Assembly (NCBI GenBank): GCA_030615365.1
Contig: JAUWZM010000098.1
Coordinates: 1-8,120, forward strand
Direction: 5' to 3'
Length of the DNA: 8,120 bases
Source: Candidatus Aerophobota bacterium
Lineage (GTDB): Bacteria; Aerophobota; Aerophobia; Aerophobales; B3-G15
Shown here: piece after piece, positions 1 to 5,899 of the stretch
Numbering within the stretch: position 1 is the stretch's first letter
Layout: the number at the start of each line of letters is the position of its first letter
Notes under the pieces: model-generated
What the model was told of the DNA's origin: nothing
What the model saw: the letters and a program-made list of their open reading frames with translations, nothing else
Databases searched by the model: none
Translations under genes and position numbers: made by a program

Positions 1-141
1 TTTTTCCAGGGCCAATTTAACGTAGAGTGGACTCTTCTTATGGCTGTTTCTATTGTAGTGCTCATACCTTCTATAGTTATCTTTTTCATTGCTCAAAAAT
101 ACTACATTCGAGGGATAGTAATTACAGGAGTGAAAGGATAA
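1..141 (+). CDS. Sugar ABC transporter permease, MalG/CUT1 type (C-terminal end only)
   Basis: This is the last 46 residues of a gene that begins before the window, read in frame 1 to a TAA at 139-141. It contains one hydrophobic membrane segment (LLMAVSIVVLIPSIVIFFIA) followed by QKYYIRGIVITGVKG. That ending, an aromatic/RG pair and a terminal G-x-VKG, is the usual C-terminus of the MalG-like inner-membrane permease of CUT1 sugar importers. The protein would be one half of the membrane channel that brings oligosaccharides into the cytosol. It lies directly upstream of genes for intracellular carbohydrate-active enzymes, which supports that role. The substrate cannot be read from this fragment. 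The family call is fairly secure despite the short length because the terminal motif is distinctive. Confidence 0.85.
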   Translation, partial: FFQGQFNVEWTLLMAVSIVVLIPSIVIFFIAQKYYIRGIVITGVKG

Positions 142-144
142 TGC

Positions 145-226
145 CAAAAGTTTTACAATTTGTTGATATTTAATGATTTCTCTTTTATCCTCTGTGGTTG
201 AATTTTGGCAATACTACTAAAAATTT
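145..226. repeat. Dispersed repeat, copy A (TTGATATTTAAT...CCTCTGTGGTT type)
   Basis: The spacer after the permease gene carries a sequence clearly related to 7904-7980. Both copies start with CAAAAG, share TTGATATTTAAT[G/A]ATTTCTC (core 163-182 here, 7922-7941 there), continue to TCTCTGTGGTT or CCTCTGTGGTT, and end near an ACT[A/G]AAAATT. The 37-base core matches at about 30 positions. CTCTGTGGTT is one strand of the CACAGAG-type repeat present several times at 7731-7957. The element is non-coding. It sits between the permease and the sulfatase-like gene, inside what would otherwise be one operon. Confidence 0.7.
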
Positions 227-227
227 C

Positions 228-235
228 AGGAGGAG
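228..235 (+). promoter_or_regulatory. Ribosome binding site fixing the start of the sulfatase-like gene
   Basis: AGGAGGAG lies four bases before ATG 240 (six bases if counted from the AGGAGG core). It decides the start: the reading frame is open back to a TTG at 198, but those 14 extra codons fall in the dispersed repeat and have no Shine-Dalgarno sequence. The family's first beta strand (KIVFIAID) begins right after ATG 240. Confidence 0.85.
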
Positions 236-239
236 TAAA

Positions 240-1595
240 ATGAAGATTGTGTTCATAGCGATTGATACACTTCGAGCAGACCATTTAAGCTGCTATGGAT
301 ATCAACGTCCTACCTCACCTAATATTGATAAGCTTGCCCAGGAGGGAGTGCTTTTTTCAAATGCTTTTGCTCCTGGCATCCCCACCACACCAGCTTATAC
401 AGTAATGTATACAGGCCTGCATCCTATGACTACAGGAATCATTACCCATGCGGCACCAGATAAAGATCAATATCTTAATCCTAAGATTCCTGTCTTGCCG
501 GAGATATTAAGAGGAAAGGGATATACTACAGCGGCAGTGGATAATCTTTATAATATAAAAAATTATTTTACCCGGGGATACGATTATTATATGAATCCTC
601 GTTATCTTCAATTAATTACCGCTGATACAATAAATGAAATGGCAATTCCCTGGATTAAACAGAATAAAAATAAGGATTTTTTTCTTTTTCTCCACTACTG
701 GGATCCACATAGTCCTTATTTACCACCTCAGCGTTATAGAAATCTCTATTACCCTGGTGATCCTTATGATCCTGATAATCATAGTATGGATCCGGTAAAA
801 AAACAGCTGGTGTATCCCTTCTATAAAGTGTGGCATTATGATTTATTGAAAAACCCTACTGATATAAATTATCTTTCCGCCCAGTACGATAGTGAGATTA
901 ACTATGTAGATGAAAAAATAGCAGAGATACTGTATACTTTAGAAGAGATCGGTATTGTTGAGGATACCTTGATTATTCTAACTTCTGATCATGGTGAAAA
1001 TATGACCGAACACGAGCTTTATTTTGGTCATACAGGAGTGTATGAAACTATTATTCACATTCCACTTATTTTGAGATGGCCAGGAAAATTTCCTCAGGGC
1101 AAGAAAATTAAAACTATGGTTCAGCATACTGATTATGCTCCTACCATTTTGGATATTTTGAAGGTCTCTTCTGGTAAACAAATGGAGGGGAAAAGTTTAT
1201 TACCTTTGATAGAAGATAAAACCCAACAGGGATATCAAGAAATCTATACCAGCGAATGTCACTGGCGAGCAGTAAGAGCAGTGAGAACCAAGGAGTGGAA
1301 ACTTATCAAGGCAGTGGATAAAGGAAAAATTTACGAGATGCCGGATCGAGAGTTGTATAACCTTAAGACAGATCCAGGGGAAACGTGTAATTTAGCACAA
1401 GAAGAAAGAGAAGTAGCTGATGAGCTTGATTTTAAAATGCAAAAATGGTTAGAGAAAAAATTAGGAAATCGTCCTGATCCTTTAAAAATACAGGCACTTA
1501 AAGGATTTCCCCTTACAATCTGGTTGGAGAGACTCCTTGAAGAAAGGGAAGGTCTTAGCCTGGATGAATGGATAAAAAAGCAAAAATATATTTAA
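240..1595 (+). CDS. Sulfatase-superfamily hydrolase with Thr at the nucleophile position
   Basis: This 451-residue protein has the full layout of the sulfatase branch of the alkaline-phosphatase superfamily. The N-terminal metal-site strand is IAIDTLRADHLSCYG (D9). A TSPNIDKLAQEGVLFSNAFA segment, HYWDPH (H152, D155, H157), SDHGEN (D250, H251) and GH264TGVYE follow. The C-terminal part includes RELYNLKTDPGETCNL, typical of sulfatases. The formylglycine motif C/S-x-P-S/T-R is not present. The aligned segment is T49-T-P-A-Y53 before YTGLHP, so Thr replaces the Cys/Ser that would be oxidised and Tyr replaces the Arg. Family knowledge says Thr-nucleophile members of this superfamily are often phosphodiesterases or phosphotransferases, so the substrate may be a phosphate ester; this is inference. 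No signal peptide is visible, suggesting a cytosolic enzyme. It is followed 28 bp later by a GH5-like gene, presumably in one operon. The superfamily is certain; the reaction is not. Confidence 0.9.
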   Translation: MKIVFIAIDTLRADHLSCYGYQRPTSPNIDKLAQEGVLFSNAFAPGIPTTPAYTVMYTGLHPMTTGIITHAAPDKDQYLNPKIPVLPEILRGKGYTTAAVDNLYNIKNYFTRGYDYYMNPRYLQLITADTINEMAIPWIKQNKNKDFFLFLHYWDPHSPYLPPQRYRNLYYPGDPYDPDNHSMDPVKKQLVYPFYKVWHYDLLKNPTDINYLSAQYDSEINYVDEKIAEILYTLEEIGIVEDTLIILTSDHGENMTEHELYFGHTGVYETIIHIPLILRWPGKFPQGKKIKTMVQHTDYAPTILDILKVSSGKQMEGKSLLPLIEDKTQQGYQEIYTSECHWRAVRAVRTKEWKLIKAVDKGKIYEMPDRELYNLKTDPGETCNLAQEEREVADELDFKMQKWLEKKLGNRPDPLKIQALKGFPLTIWLERLLEEREGLSLDEWIKKQKYI

Positions 1596-1623
1596 GAAAA
1601 TTAAAAGGATAAAGGAAAATAAA

Positions 1624-2640
1624 ATGCCAATGAATGAATACAGCAAAATAAAGGGAGCAAATTATGTTCCCTCCTATGCCCGTAATGATATAGAAATCTG
1701 GCGTAAATATGATCAGAGCTATATTGAACGAGAGTTAGGGTATGCAAGAAGTTTGGGTTTAAACAGTGTAAGAATATTTTTAAATTACAAGGTGTATACG
1801 GATGATAAGAAGTTAATGCTAAATCGAATAGATAATTTTCTCTCCCTGTGTGAGAAAAATAAACTAAGGGCAATGTTAGTCTTATTTGATGCCTGTTTTG
1901 AATATCCTAATCTTGGAGAATTAGCTGATCGTTTTGGCAAGGATAAAAAATGTAAGGAGTTTTTCCAGCAATGGAGTAGAGCTATGGGAATGGAAAATAG
2001 GGTCAATGAACTCTTCAATCTCTGGCCACCTAATCCCGGATTTAAATATTTAGGCAAAGAATTCTGGAAAGAAGAGGAGGAATACGTGAGAGATATTGTT
2101 AAAGCTCATCAGGGTGATTCTCGTATCGTTCTTTATGATATAATGAATGAGCCTGATTCTCTTTTTTCTTTTCCAGGAAAAAAAGAGCCCTATCTTACCT
2201 TTTTAGAGCATTTTTGCAGCTATGTGAAAGGATTGCAGGATGAAATATCAATTACCATTGGCATAGCCGCCCCTGAACGTATCTCTCTGGTGCACTCCTG
2301 GGAAGATGTTCTTTCCTTCCATACCTACGAGGCGAATCCTGAGAAGTTTAAGGAACTTGTTCGTATGTTTAAGAGGAAAAGCGAGGAATATCAAAAACCC
2401 TTCATTGTGAGTGAATGGGGAAATTCAATTTATTCCTTACCTAAATCTATTACCGATGAGGAACAGCTAAACTACTATCAAACTATTATGCCTTTAATGG
2501 AAGAAGAAGAGATTGGTTGGTACTTTTGGGGATTAGTAGTTGGAAATGACCCCTTTGCCTATCAAACTATTTTTTATCCTGACGGACAAAGACGGCCTGC
2601 TGGTTCATTTATAGAGGAACTTCTTCAGAGAGGTAAATAA
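1624..2640 (+). CDS. Cellulase-like glycoside hydrolase, GH5 / clan GH-A
   Basis: The 338-residue protein is a single (beta/alpha)8 barrel of the GH5 type and about the size of a catalytic domain alone. Visible landmarks are GANY near residue 11, LGLNSVRIFL with R50, and LYDIMNEPD with N175-E176, the expected acid/base. H233 and Y235 lie in SFHTYE, E264 is the expected nucleophile in FIVSEWGN, and W302 lies in WYFWG. All key clan GH-A residues are present, so a retaining beta-glycosidase is likely. There is no signal peptide or binding module, which points to a cytosolic enzyme acting on imported oligosaccharides; specificity (gluco-, manno- or xylo-) cannot be read. The start at ATG 1624 is preceded by AAAGGA at 1611-1616; an in-frame ATG at 1630 is an alternative. 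It follows the sulfatase-like gene by 28 bp and precedes the mutarotase-like gene by 40 bp. Confidence 0.85.
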   Translation: MPMNEYSKIKGANYVPSYARNDIEIWRKYDQSYIERELGYARSLGLNSVRIFLNYKVYTDDKKLMLNRIDNFLSLCEKNKLRAMLVLFDACFEYPNLGELADRFGKDKKCKEFFQQWSRAMGMENRVNELFNLWPPNPGFKYLGKEFWKEEEEYVRDIVKAHQGDSRIVLYDIMNEPDSLFSFPGKKEPYLTFLEHFCSYVKGLQDEISITIGIAAPERISLVHSWEDVLSFHTYEANPEKFKELVRMFKRKSEEYQKPFIVSEWGNSIYSLPKSITDEEQLNYYQTIMPLMEEEEIGWYFWGLVVGNDPFAYQTIFYPDGQRRPAGSFIEELLQRGK

Positions 2641-2680
2641 AATCTGGTGTAAAAAAAAGATGATTACTTAGAGGAAAGAT

Positions 2681-3652
2681 ATGAAAACAGAAATAAGAGA
2701 AGGTGTGTATGAAAAGCAAAAATGCATAATTGCAGAGAATGAGAATATAAAAATGCTATTACTTCCAGAACTGGGAAATAAGATAGTTTCATTCATCTCA
2801 AAGGAGACGAAACACGAGTATATCTATAAAAGTGAAAGAGCCTATAGAAGGTCACATTATGCTGATAGCTACCAGGAATATGATATTGGCGGTTTTGACG
2901 ATTGTTTTCCCACAGTAGGTGAATGTTATTATCCTAAAGAGCCCTGGCAGGGCATTCTTGTTCCTGAGCATGGTGAGCTGTGGTCTTCCGCACTGTGGCA
3001 CTGTGAGATCTTTCCGGATAGTATTTATCTGTGGACATATGGAGTTCGTTTTCCATATAAGTTTGAAAAATGGATTAGTTTTTCTTTTCAGTCTACAGTT
3101 AGTATTAAATATAAACTGACCTCATTGTGCAATCAAGATCTGTATTTTATATGGTCTTCGCATCCTCTATTGAACATTAGTGAAGGTACACGGATTATCC
3201 TTCCCCGGGAAGTTGATATGATAAGAGTGAGCTACTCTGCTCGCAATAGATTGGGGAATCTGGGAGCAACTCATTCCTGGCCAATAACGACTGATAGATA
3301 TGGAAAGAAATGTGATCTGAGCAAAATACCCCCACCTAATCCGCAATTTGCAGATAAGATTTTTACTACAAAACTAAAAAAAGAGTCCTGGTGTTGCTTG
3401 CACAATCAAAATATTGGTGAAGCCCTGCTTTTTTCCTTTCCCGTAGAAAAGGTTCCTTACATAGGAGTTTGGGTTAATCAGGGAGAATGGATGGGGTCCT
3501 ACACAGCTGCCCTGGAGGGATGCACAGGAGCTCCAGATAGACTTGACATTGCTGTAGAGTGGGGAGATGTAGCGATTTTGCCAGCTGAGACCACCTATGA
3601 GTGGTATATGAACATAACATTGGATAAAATGAGCAATTTAAATATTGTTTAG
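2681..3652 (+). CDS. Aldose 1-epimerase (galactose mutarotase)-like protein
   Basis: The 323-residue protein has the galactose-mutarotase-like beta-sandwich pattern. It opens with a strand-rich segment (NIKMLLLPELGNKIVSF) and continues with GGFDDCFPT. It then has VPEHGELW with H97, YFIWSSHPLLNI with H161, EGCTGAPDRLD with E279, and a terminal PAETTYEWYMNITL strand. These match the two His and one Glu used by aldose-1-epimerases, so an active sugar mutarotase, or a related sugar-ring epimerase, is plausible. The overall sequence looks divergent from typical GalM, and binding of an oligosaccharide or modified sugar is possible. Start ATG 2681 has GAGGAAA at 2671-2677. It is the third gene of a tightly spaced run, and its likely role is to equilibrate anomers released by the neighbouring glycosidases. 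No export signal is seen. Confidence 0.78.
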   Translation: MKTEIREGVYEKQKCIIAENENIKMLLLPELGNKIVSFISKETKHEYIYKSERAYRRSHYADSYQEYDIGGFDDCFPTVGECYYPKEPWQGILVPEHGELWSSALWHCEIFPDSIYLWTYGVRFPYKFEKWISFSFQSTVSIKYKLTSLCNQDLYFIWSSHPLLNISEGTRIILPREVDMIRVSYSARNRLGNLGATHSWPITTDRYGKKCDLSKIPPPNPQFADKIFTTKLKKESWCCLHNQNIGEALLFSFPVEKVPYIGVWVNQGEWMGSYTAALEGCTGAPDRLDIAVEWGDVAILPAETTYEWYMNITLDKMSNLNIV

Positions 3653-3884
3653 CCTGGAAATTATTTTACGTGAGGTTACTTGCAGCAATGATTGATGGAT
3701 GTTCTCACTCTCAGGTATTCATTCAATAAATATTTAGTAGAGTACCAAAATCTATTATACACCAGGGAGGTGATTATATAAAAAAACGTGGAACTTTGGT
3801 TTTGAGGAAGAAAAAGGAAAAATCATACTGAGGAGAGCTACTTCTGCTCAGAGAAAGAGAAAATTTTAAAAGGAGTAAGAACAA
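3653..3884 (+). other. Intergenic spacer with orphan Shine-Dalgarno, possible dead gene start and leader hairpin
   Basis: No intact gene lies here. GGGAGGTGA at 3765-3773 is a very strong ribosome-binding sequence but has no ATG/GTG/TTG at the right distance. The codon there is ATA (3778-3780), followed by codons for KKRGTLVL and then a lysine-rich run ending at TGA 3829-3831. This looks like the start of a lost gene, perhaps a secreted protein, whose start codon decayed and whose body was deleted; this is inference. TATTAT at 3753-3758 could be a -10 element but no convincing -35 is seen. CTGAG at 3828-3832 pairs with CTCAG at 3847-3851, with more pairing inside, giving a hairpin about 30 bases before the GH51 start. 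The GH51 ribosome-binding site is AGGAG at 3871-3875. Confidence 0.4.
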
Positions 3885-5399
3885 ATGGCGCAAAATTACA
3901 AGATCAAGGTTGATGTGGAAAGGATTATTGGAAAAATAGATCCGAATATCTATGGACATTTTACTGAACATATAGGAAGATGTATCTATGGGGGAATATA
4001 TGAGGAGGGCTCTCCTCTTTCTGATAAGGATGAATTTAGAAAGGATGTGTTGGAGGCAGTGAGGAAGGTCAAGTGCCCTGTTCTTCGCTGGCCAGGAGGA
4101 AACTTTGCTTCGGGTTACCACTGGGAGGATGGAATTGGGCCTAAGGAGAAAAGGCCAACCATATTTGATTTGGCCTGGGCAGCCAAGGAAACAAACCACT
4201 TTGGCACTGATGAGTTTATTCAGTACTGCAGAAAAGCTGGAACTGAGCCTTATATTTGTAACAATTTAGGCACAGGAAATTTAGATGAAACTATTCATTG
4301 GCTGGAATATTGTAACAGTAAAGGAAATAACTATGCAAGGCTAAGAGAGAAAAATGGGCACCCTGAACCTTACAATGTAAAATATTGGGGAGTAGGAAAT
4401 GAGATTTATGGACCCTGGCAGGTGGGACACAGGTCAGCCGAGGAATACGCCAAAGTTTTAAGAGAATACGCTCAGTTTATGAAAATGGTAGATCCGGATA
4501 TTAAAATAATCGCCGTGGGAGCTGATAATCCTGATTGGGATGCTGAGGTAATCAGAAGAGCAGGACACTGTATTGATTATATCTCCCATCATCAGTATTT
4601 TGGCTCGGATGACTATTATGAGACAGTGGCTTCAGTGTATTGGATAAAAAAGAGGTTGAATGTTCTTGCGGGAATAGTAAGGGCCTATCAGCCCGAGAGA
4701 CAAGATATTAAAATTGCTCTGGATGAGTGGAATATATGGTACAGAAGTATACCGGATGTTAGTCAATTGGAAACTTTTGGCGCACCCCGCCATATCATCA
4801 GGCAAGTACAAGAAAGTGGTTTGGAGGAAAACTATGCCCTGAAGGACGGCCTCTTTGTAGCAGGGGTATTTGTTACTCTTCAGAAAATGTGCAATATTGT
4901 GACCATGGCCAATCTTGCACAACTGGTTAATGTCATTGGAGCTATTCACACGGAAAAGGAAGGACTGTATCTTACACCCCTCTATCATGCCTTTGATCTG
5001 TTTGTCAACCACACTGGCAAAATCGTTCTGGATCCTTTGATTATTTCGGAGAAATATTCAGCTAAAATATCTCGTTTTAGAAGAAAAACCCATAGTATAG
5101 AGGATGCTCCTTATCTTGATGCCTCTATCACTTTGAGTGAGGATAAAAAAAAGATGTATTTAGCGGTAGTAAATTATCATCAGGAAGATGAAATTAACTG
5201 CCCTCTTGTTCTGACGGGATTTTCACCCCGAAAAGAGGCCCGAGTGTATGAGCTAAACGGACCAGATGTTATGGCTGTTAATGATTTTGATCAGCCTGAT
5301 AAGGTTGGGATCACCGCGAAAAACATTGATTATGCCAGCTCTCACTTCACCTATTCCTTTCCTCCACATTCAGCTACGGTCATAGAACTCCAGTCGTGA
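3885..5399 (+). CDS. abfA: Alpha-L-arabinofuranosidase, GH51
   Basis: The 504-residue protein has the length and layout of bacterial GH51 arabinofuranosidases: a (beta/alpha)8 barrel followed by a C-terminal beta-sandwich from roughly residue 385. Signature segments are IYGHFTEHIGRCIYGGIYEE near the N-terminus and LRWPGGNFASGYHWEDGIGP (68-86). WGVGNEIYG contains E173 as acid/base, DYISHHQYFG follows, and ALDEWNIWY contains E281 as nucleophile. The C-terminal strand SFPPHSATVIEL is also typical. The enzyme removes terminal alpha-L-arabinofuranosyl residues from arabinoxylan or arabinan oligosaccharides. No signal peptide is present, as is usual for GH51, so the substrate must be imported, probably by the ABC system whose permease ends at 141. 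ATG 3885 has AGGAG nine bases upstream. The gene is separated from the upstream run by 232 bp, so it may have its own promoter. Confidence 0.96.
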   Translation: MAQNYKIKVDVERIIGKIDPNIYGHFTEHIGRCIYGGIYEEGSPLSDKDEFRKDVLEAVRKVKCPVLRWPGGNFASGYHWEDGIGPKEKRPTIFDLAWAAKETNHFGTDEFIQYCRKAGTEPYICNNLGTGNLDETIHWLEYCNSKGNNYARLREKNGHPEPYNVKYWGVGNEIYGPWQVGHRSAEEYAKVLREYAQFMKMVDPDIKIIAVGADNPDWDAEVIRRAGHCIDYISHHQYFGSDDYYETVASVYWIKKRLNVLAGIVRAYQPERQDIKIALDEWNIWYRSIPDVSQLETFGAPRHIIRQVQESGLEENYALKDGLFVAGVFVTLQKMCNIVTMANLAQLVNVIGAIHTEKEGLYLTPLYHAFDLFVNHTGKIVLDPLIISEKYSAKISRFRRKTHSIEDAPYLDASITLSEDKKKMYLAVVNYHQEDEINCPLVLTGFSPRKEARVYELNGPDVMAVNDFDQPDKVGITAKNIDYASSHFTYSFPPHSATVIELQS

Positions 5400-5414
5400 T
5401 TGCTCATTAGCAAT
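5399..5414 (+). other. Small hairpin at the GH51 stop codon
   Basis: ATTGCT-CATT-AGCAAT forms a perfect 6-bp stem with a 4-base loop starting on the last base of the TGA. No T-run follows, so it is a poor match to an intrinsic terminator; it could slow 3' decay of the message. A hairpin of the same size sits on the stop codon of the last gene (7669-7684). Confidence 0.3.
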
Positions 5415-5474
5415 GATGTATGATGGGTAAAATGTAAAAACTAATTTCTCAGAAAACCTCACTGTCACCATAAA

Positions 5475-5487
5475 ATGACAATGTCAT
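5475..5487. promoter_or_regulatory. 13-bp perfect palindrome ATGACA-A-TGTCAT, operator-like
   Basis: Two 6-base half sites around a single A form a perfect inverted repeat in a non-coding region, 6 bp before the longer hairpin at 5494. The size and symmetry suit a dimeric DNA-binding protein. It lies upstream of the LacI-type regulator fragment, but no direct link can be shown. Confidence 0.35.
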
Positions 5488-5493
5488 AGTAGT

Positions 5494-5544
5494 GCAAAGT
5501 GAAATAATGCCAGTAGGTCGTCAAATGGCATTATTTCACTTTGC
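5494..5544. repeat. Perfect 19-bp inverted repeat (hairpin) with 13-base loop
   Basis: GCAAAGTGAAATAATGCCA at 5494-5512 is exactly complementary to TGGCATTATTTCACTTTGC at 5526-5544, with GTAGGTCGTCAAA between. There is no mismatch in 19 pairs, which is far beyond chance in 8 kb. No T-run follows on either strand, so a standard terminator is unlikely. A small palindromic mobile repeat or the footprint of a mobile element is more plausible. The bases after the right arm (CCTCGATATC, 5544-5553) recur inverted at 8103-8112. Confidence 0.9.
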
Positions 5545-5621
5545 CTCGATATCCTGTAATTAAAAGCTGAGAGACAATTTTTTTGTTTGCTATTTTTGTA
5601 TAACGATAACACATCGTGTCA

Positions 5622-5687
5622 TACAATTTAAAAATACGAGAAATTTTAAAAGATGTAGCTGAAAAAGCTGGAATTTCAGTTGAATAA
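5622..5687 (+). pseudogene. LacI-family regulator remnant (helix-turn-helix start only)
   Basis: The reading frame that includes 5634-5684 gives IREILKDVAEKAGISVE and then a TAA at 5685-5687. ILKDVAEKAGISV matches the first helices of the LacI DNA-binding domain, normally (T/L)-x-DVA-xx-AGVS-x-ATVSRV. The frame lacks a usable start codon (the codon expected for Met is TTA at 5628) and the protein stops exactly where ATVSR should follow. The rest, about 300 residues, is missing. It is directly joined to a solute-binding-protein fragment, which suggests that one deletion removed most of both genes. The intact gene would probably have been the sugar-responsive repressor of this locus; that is inference. 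Confidence 0.65.
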
Positions 5688-5828
5688 AAAAGATAACGAA
5701 GGCTTTCGCCTGCGCCCTGATGGTGAAAGGCTGAAAAGGCTACATCGAGCAATCCCCTGCATGAGCTTATAGTTGAGTACTGCAAGGACGTTGGTATGGA
5801 TGTGCGTGTAAAAGAGGAACGTGCCTAA
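5680..5828 (+). pseudogene. Family-5 extracellular solute-binding protein remnant, frameshifted
   Basis: Two pieces in different frames resemble the domain of peptide/oligosaccharide-type family-5 solute-binding proteins that lies in their C-terminal half. From 5686, KKDNEGFRLRPDGERL matches the usual D-x-GxxFRLRPDGxPL segment. From 5763, in another frame, ELIVEYCKDVGMDVRVKEE matches the usual ELxKEYWxxVGIxVxVKxxE segment. The distance between them is about 10 codons, shorter than usual, so there is a frameshift and probably a small deletion. The frame closes with TAA at 5826-5828. Nothing of the N-terminus, lipobox or the rest of the C-terminus remains. The intact protein would have captured substrate outside the cell for an ABC importer of the Opp/Dpp type, unlike the CUT1 permease at the left edge. 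The family call rests on recognising these two motifs by eye. Confidence 0.55.
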
Positions 5829-5899
5829 TGGGCCTATAAAATTTTCCAGCCCCGTTCTAATAATTTAAGAGGGTAACTATATTATACCAGGAGAAAATA

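Larger units (their letters stand above)
5400..5899 (+). other. 500-bp gene-free interval, a gene graveyard
   Basis: Between the GH51 gene and the last gene no intact reading frame is credible. The interval holds the stop-codon hairpin, a 13-bp palindrome, the 19-bp hairpin, the LacI-type fragment and the solute-binding-protein pieces, listed separately. Just before the LacI fragment, ACAC-ATC-GTGT (5609-5619) is a short inverted repeat that could be an old operator. The last 70 bases (5829-5899) are AT-rich and lead into the ribosome-binding site AGGAGA at 5889-5894. Confidence 0.7.

Noticed and set aside
198..239. A TTG start at 198 adding 14 residues to the sulfatase-like protein
   Set aside because: The extra codons lie in a dispersed repeat, have no ribosome-binding site, and precede the conserved first strand; ATG 240 has a strong AGGAGG.
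3774..4199. A 141-codon frame on the minus strand
   Set aside because: It overlaps the start of the GH51 gene and its translation is low-complexity Ser/Leu/Phe, typical of an antisense shadow.
4632..5012. A 126-codon frame on the minus strand
   Set aside because: It lies wholly inside the GH51 gene, whose catalytic motifs are intact, and its translation has no recognisable pattern.
5494..5544. The 19-bp hairpin as an intrinsic terminator of the GH51 gene
   Set aside because: No T-run follows either arm and it starts 95 bases after the stop; the stem is also unusually long and AT-rich for a terminator.
5531..5785. An 84-codon minus-strand frame in the gap before the last gene
   Set aside because: It runs antisense to the LacI and solute-binding-protein fragments and shows no family motif; the + strand fragments explain the region better.
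5878..5885. TATATTAT as the -10 box of a promoter for the last gene
   Set aside because: Transcription would start within the ribosome-binding site at 5889-5894, and no -35 element is visible.
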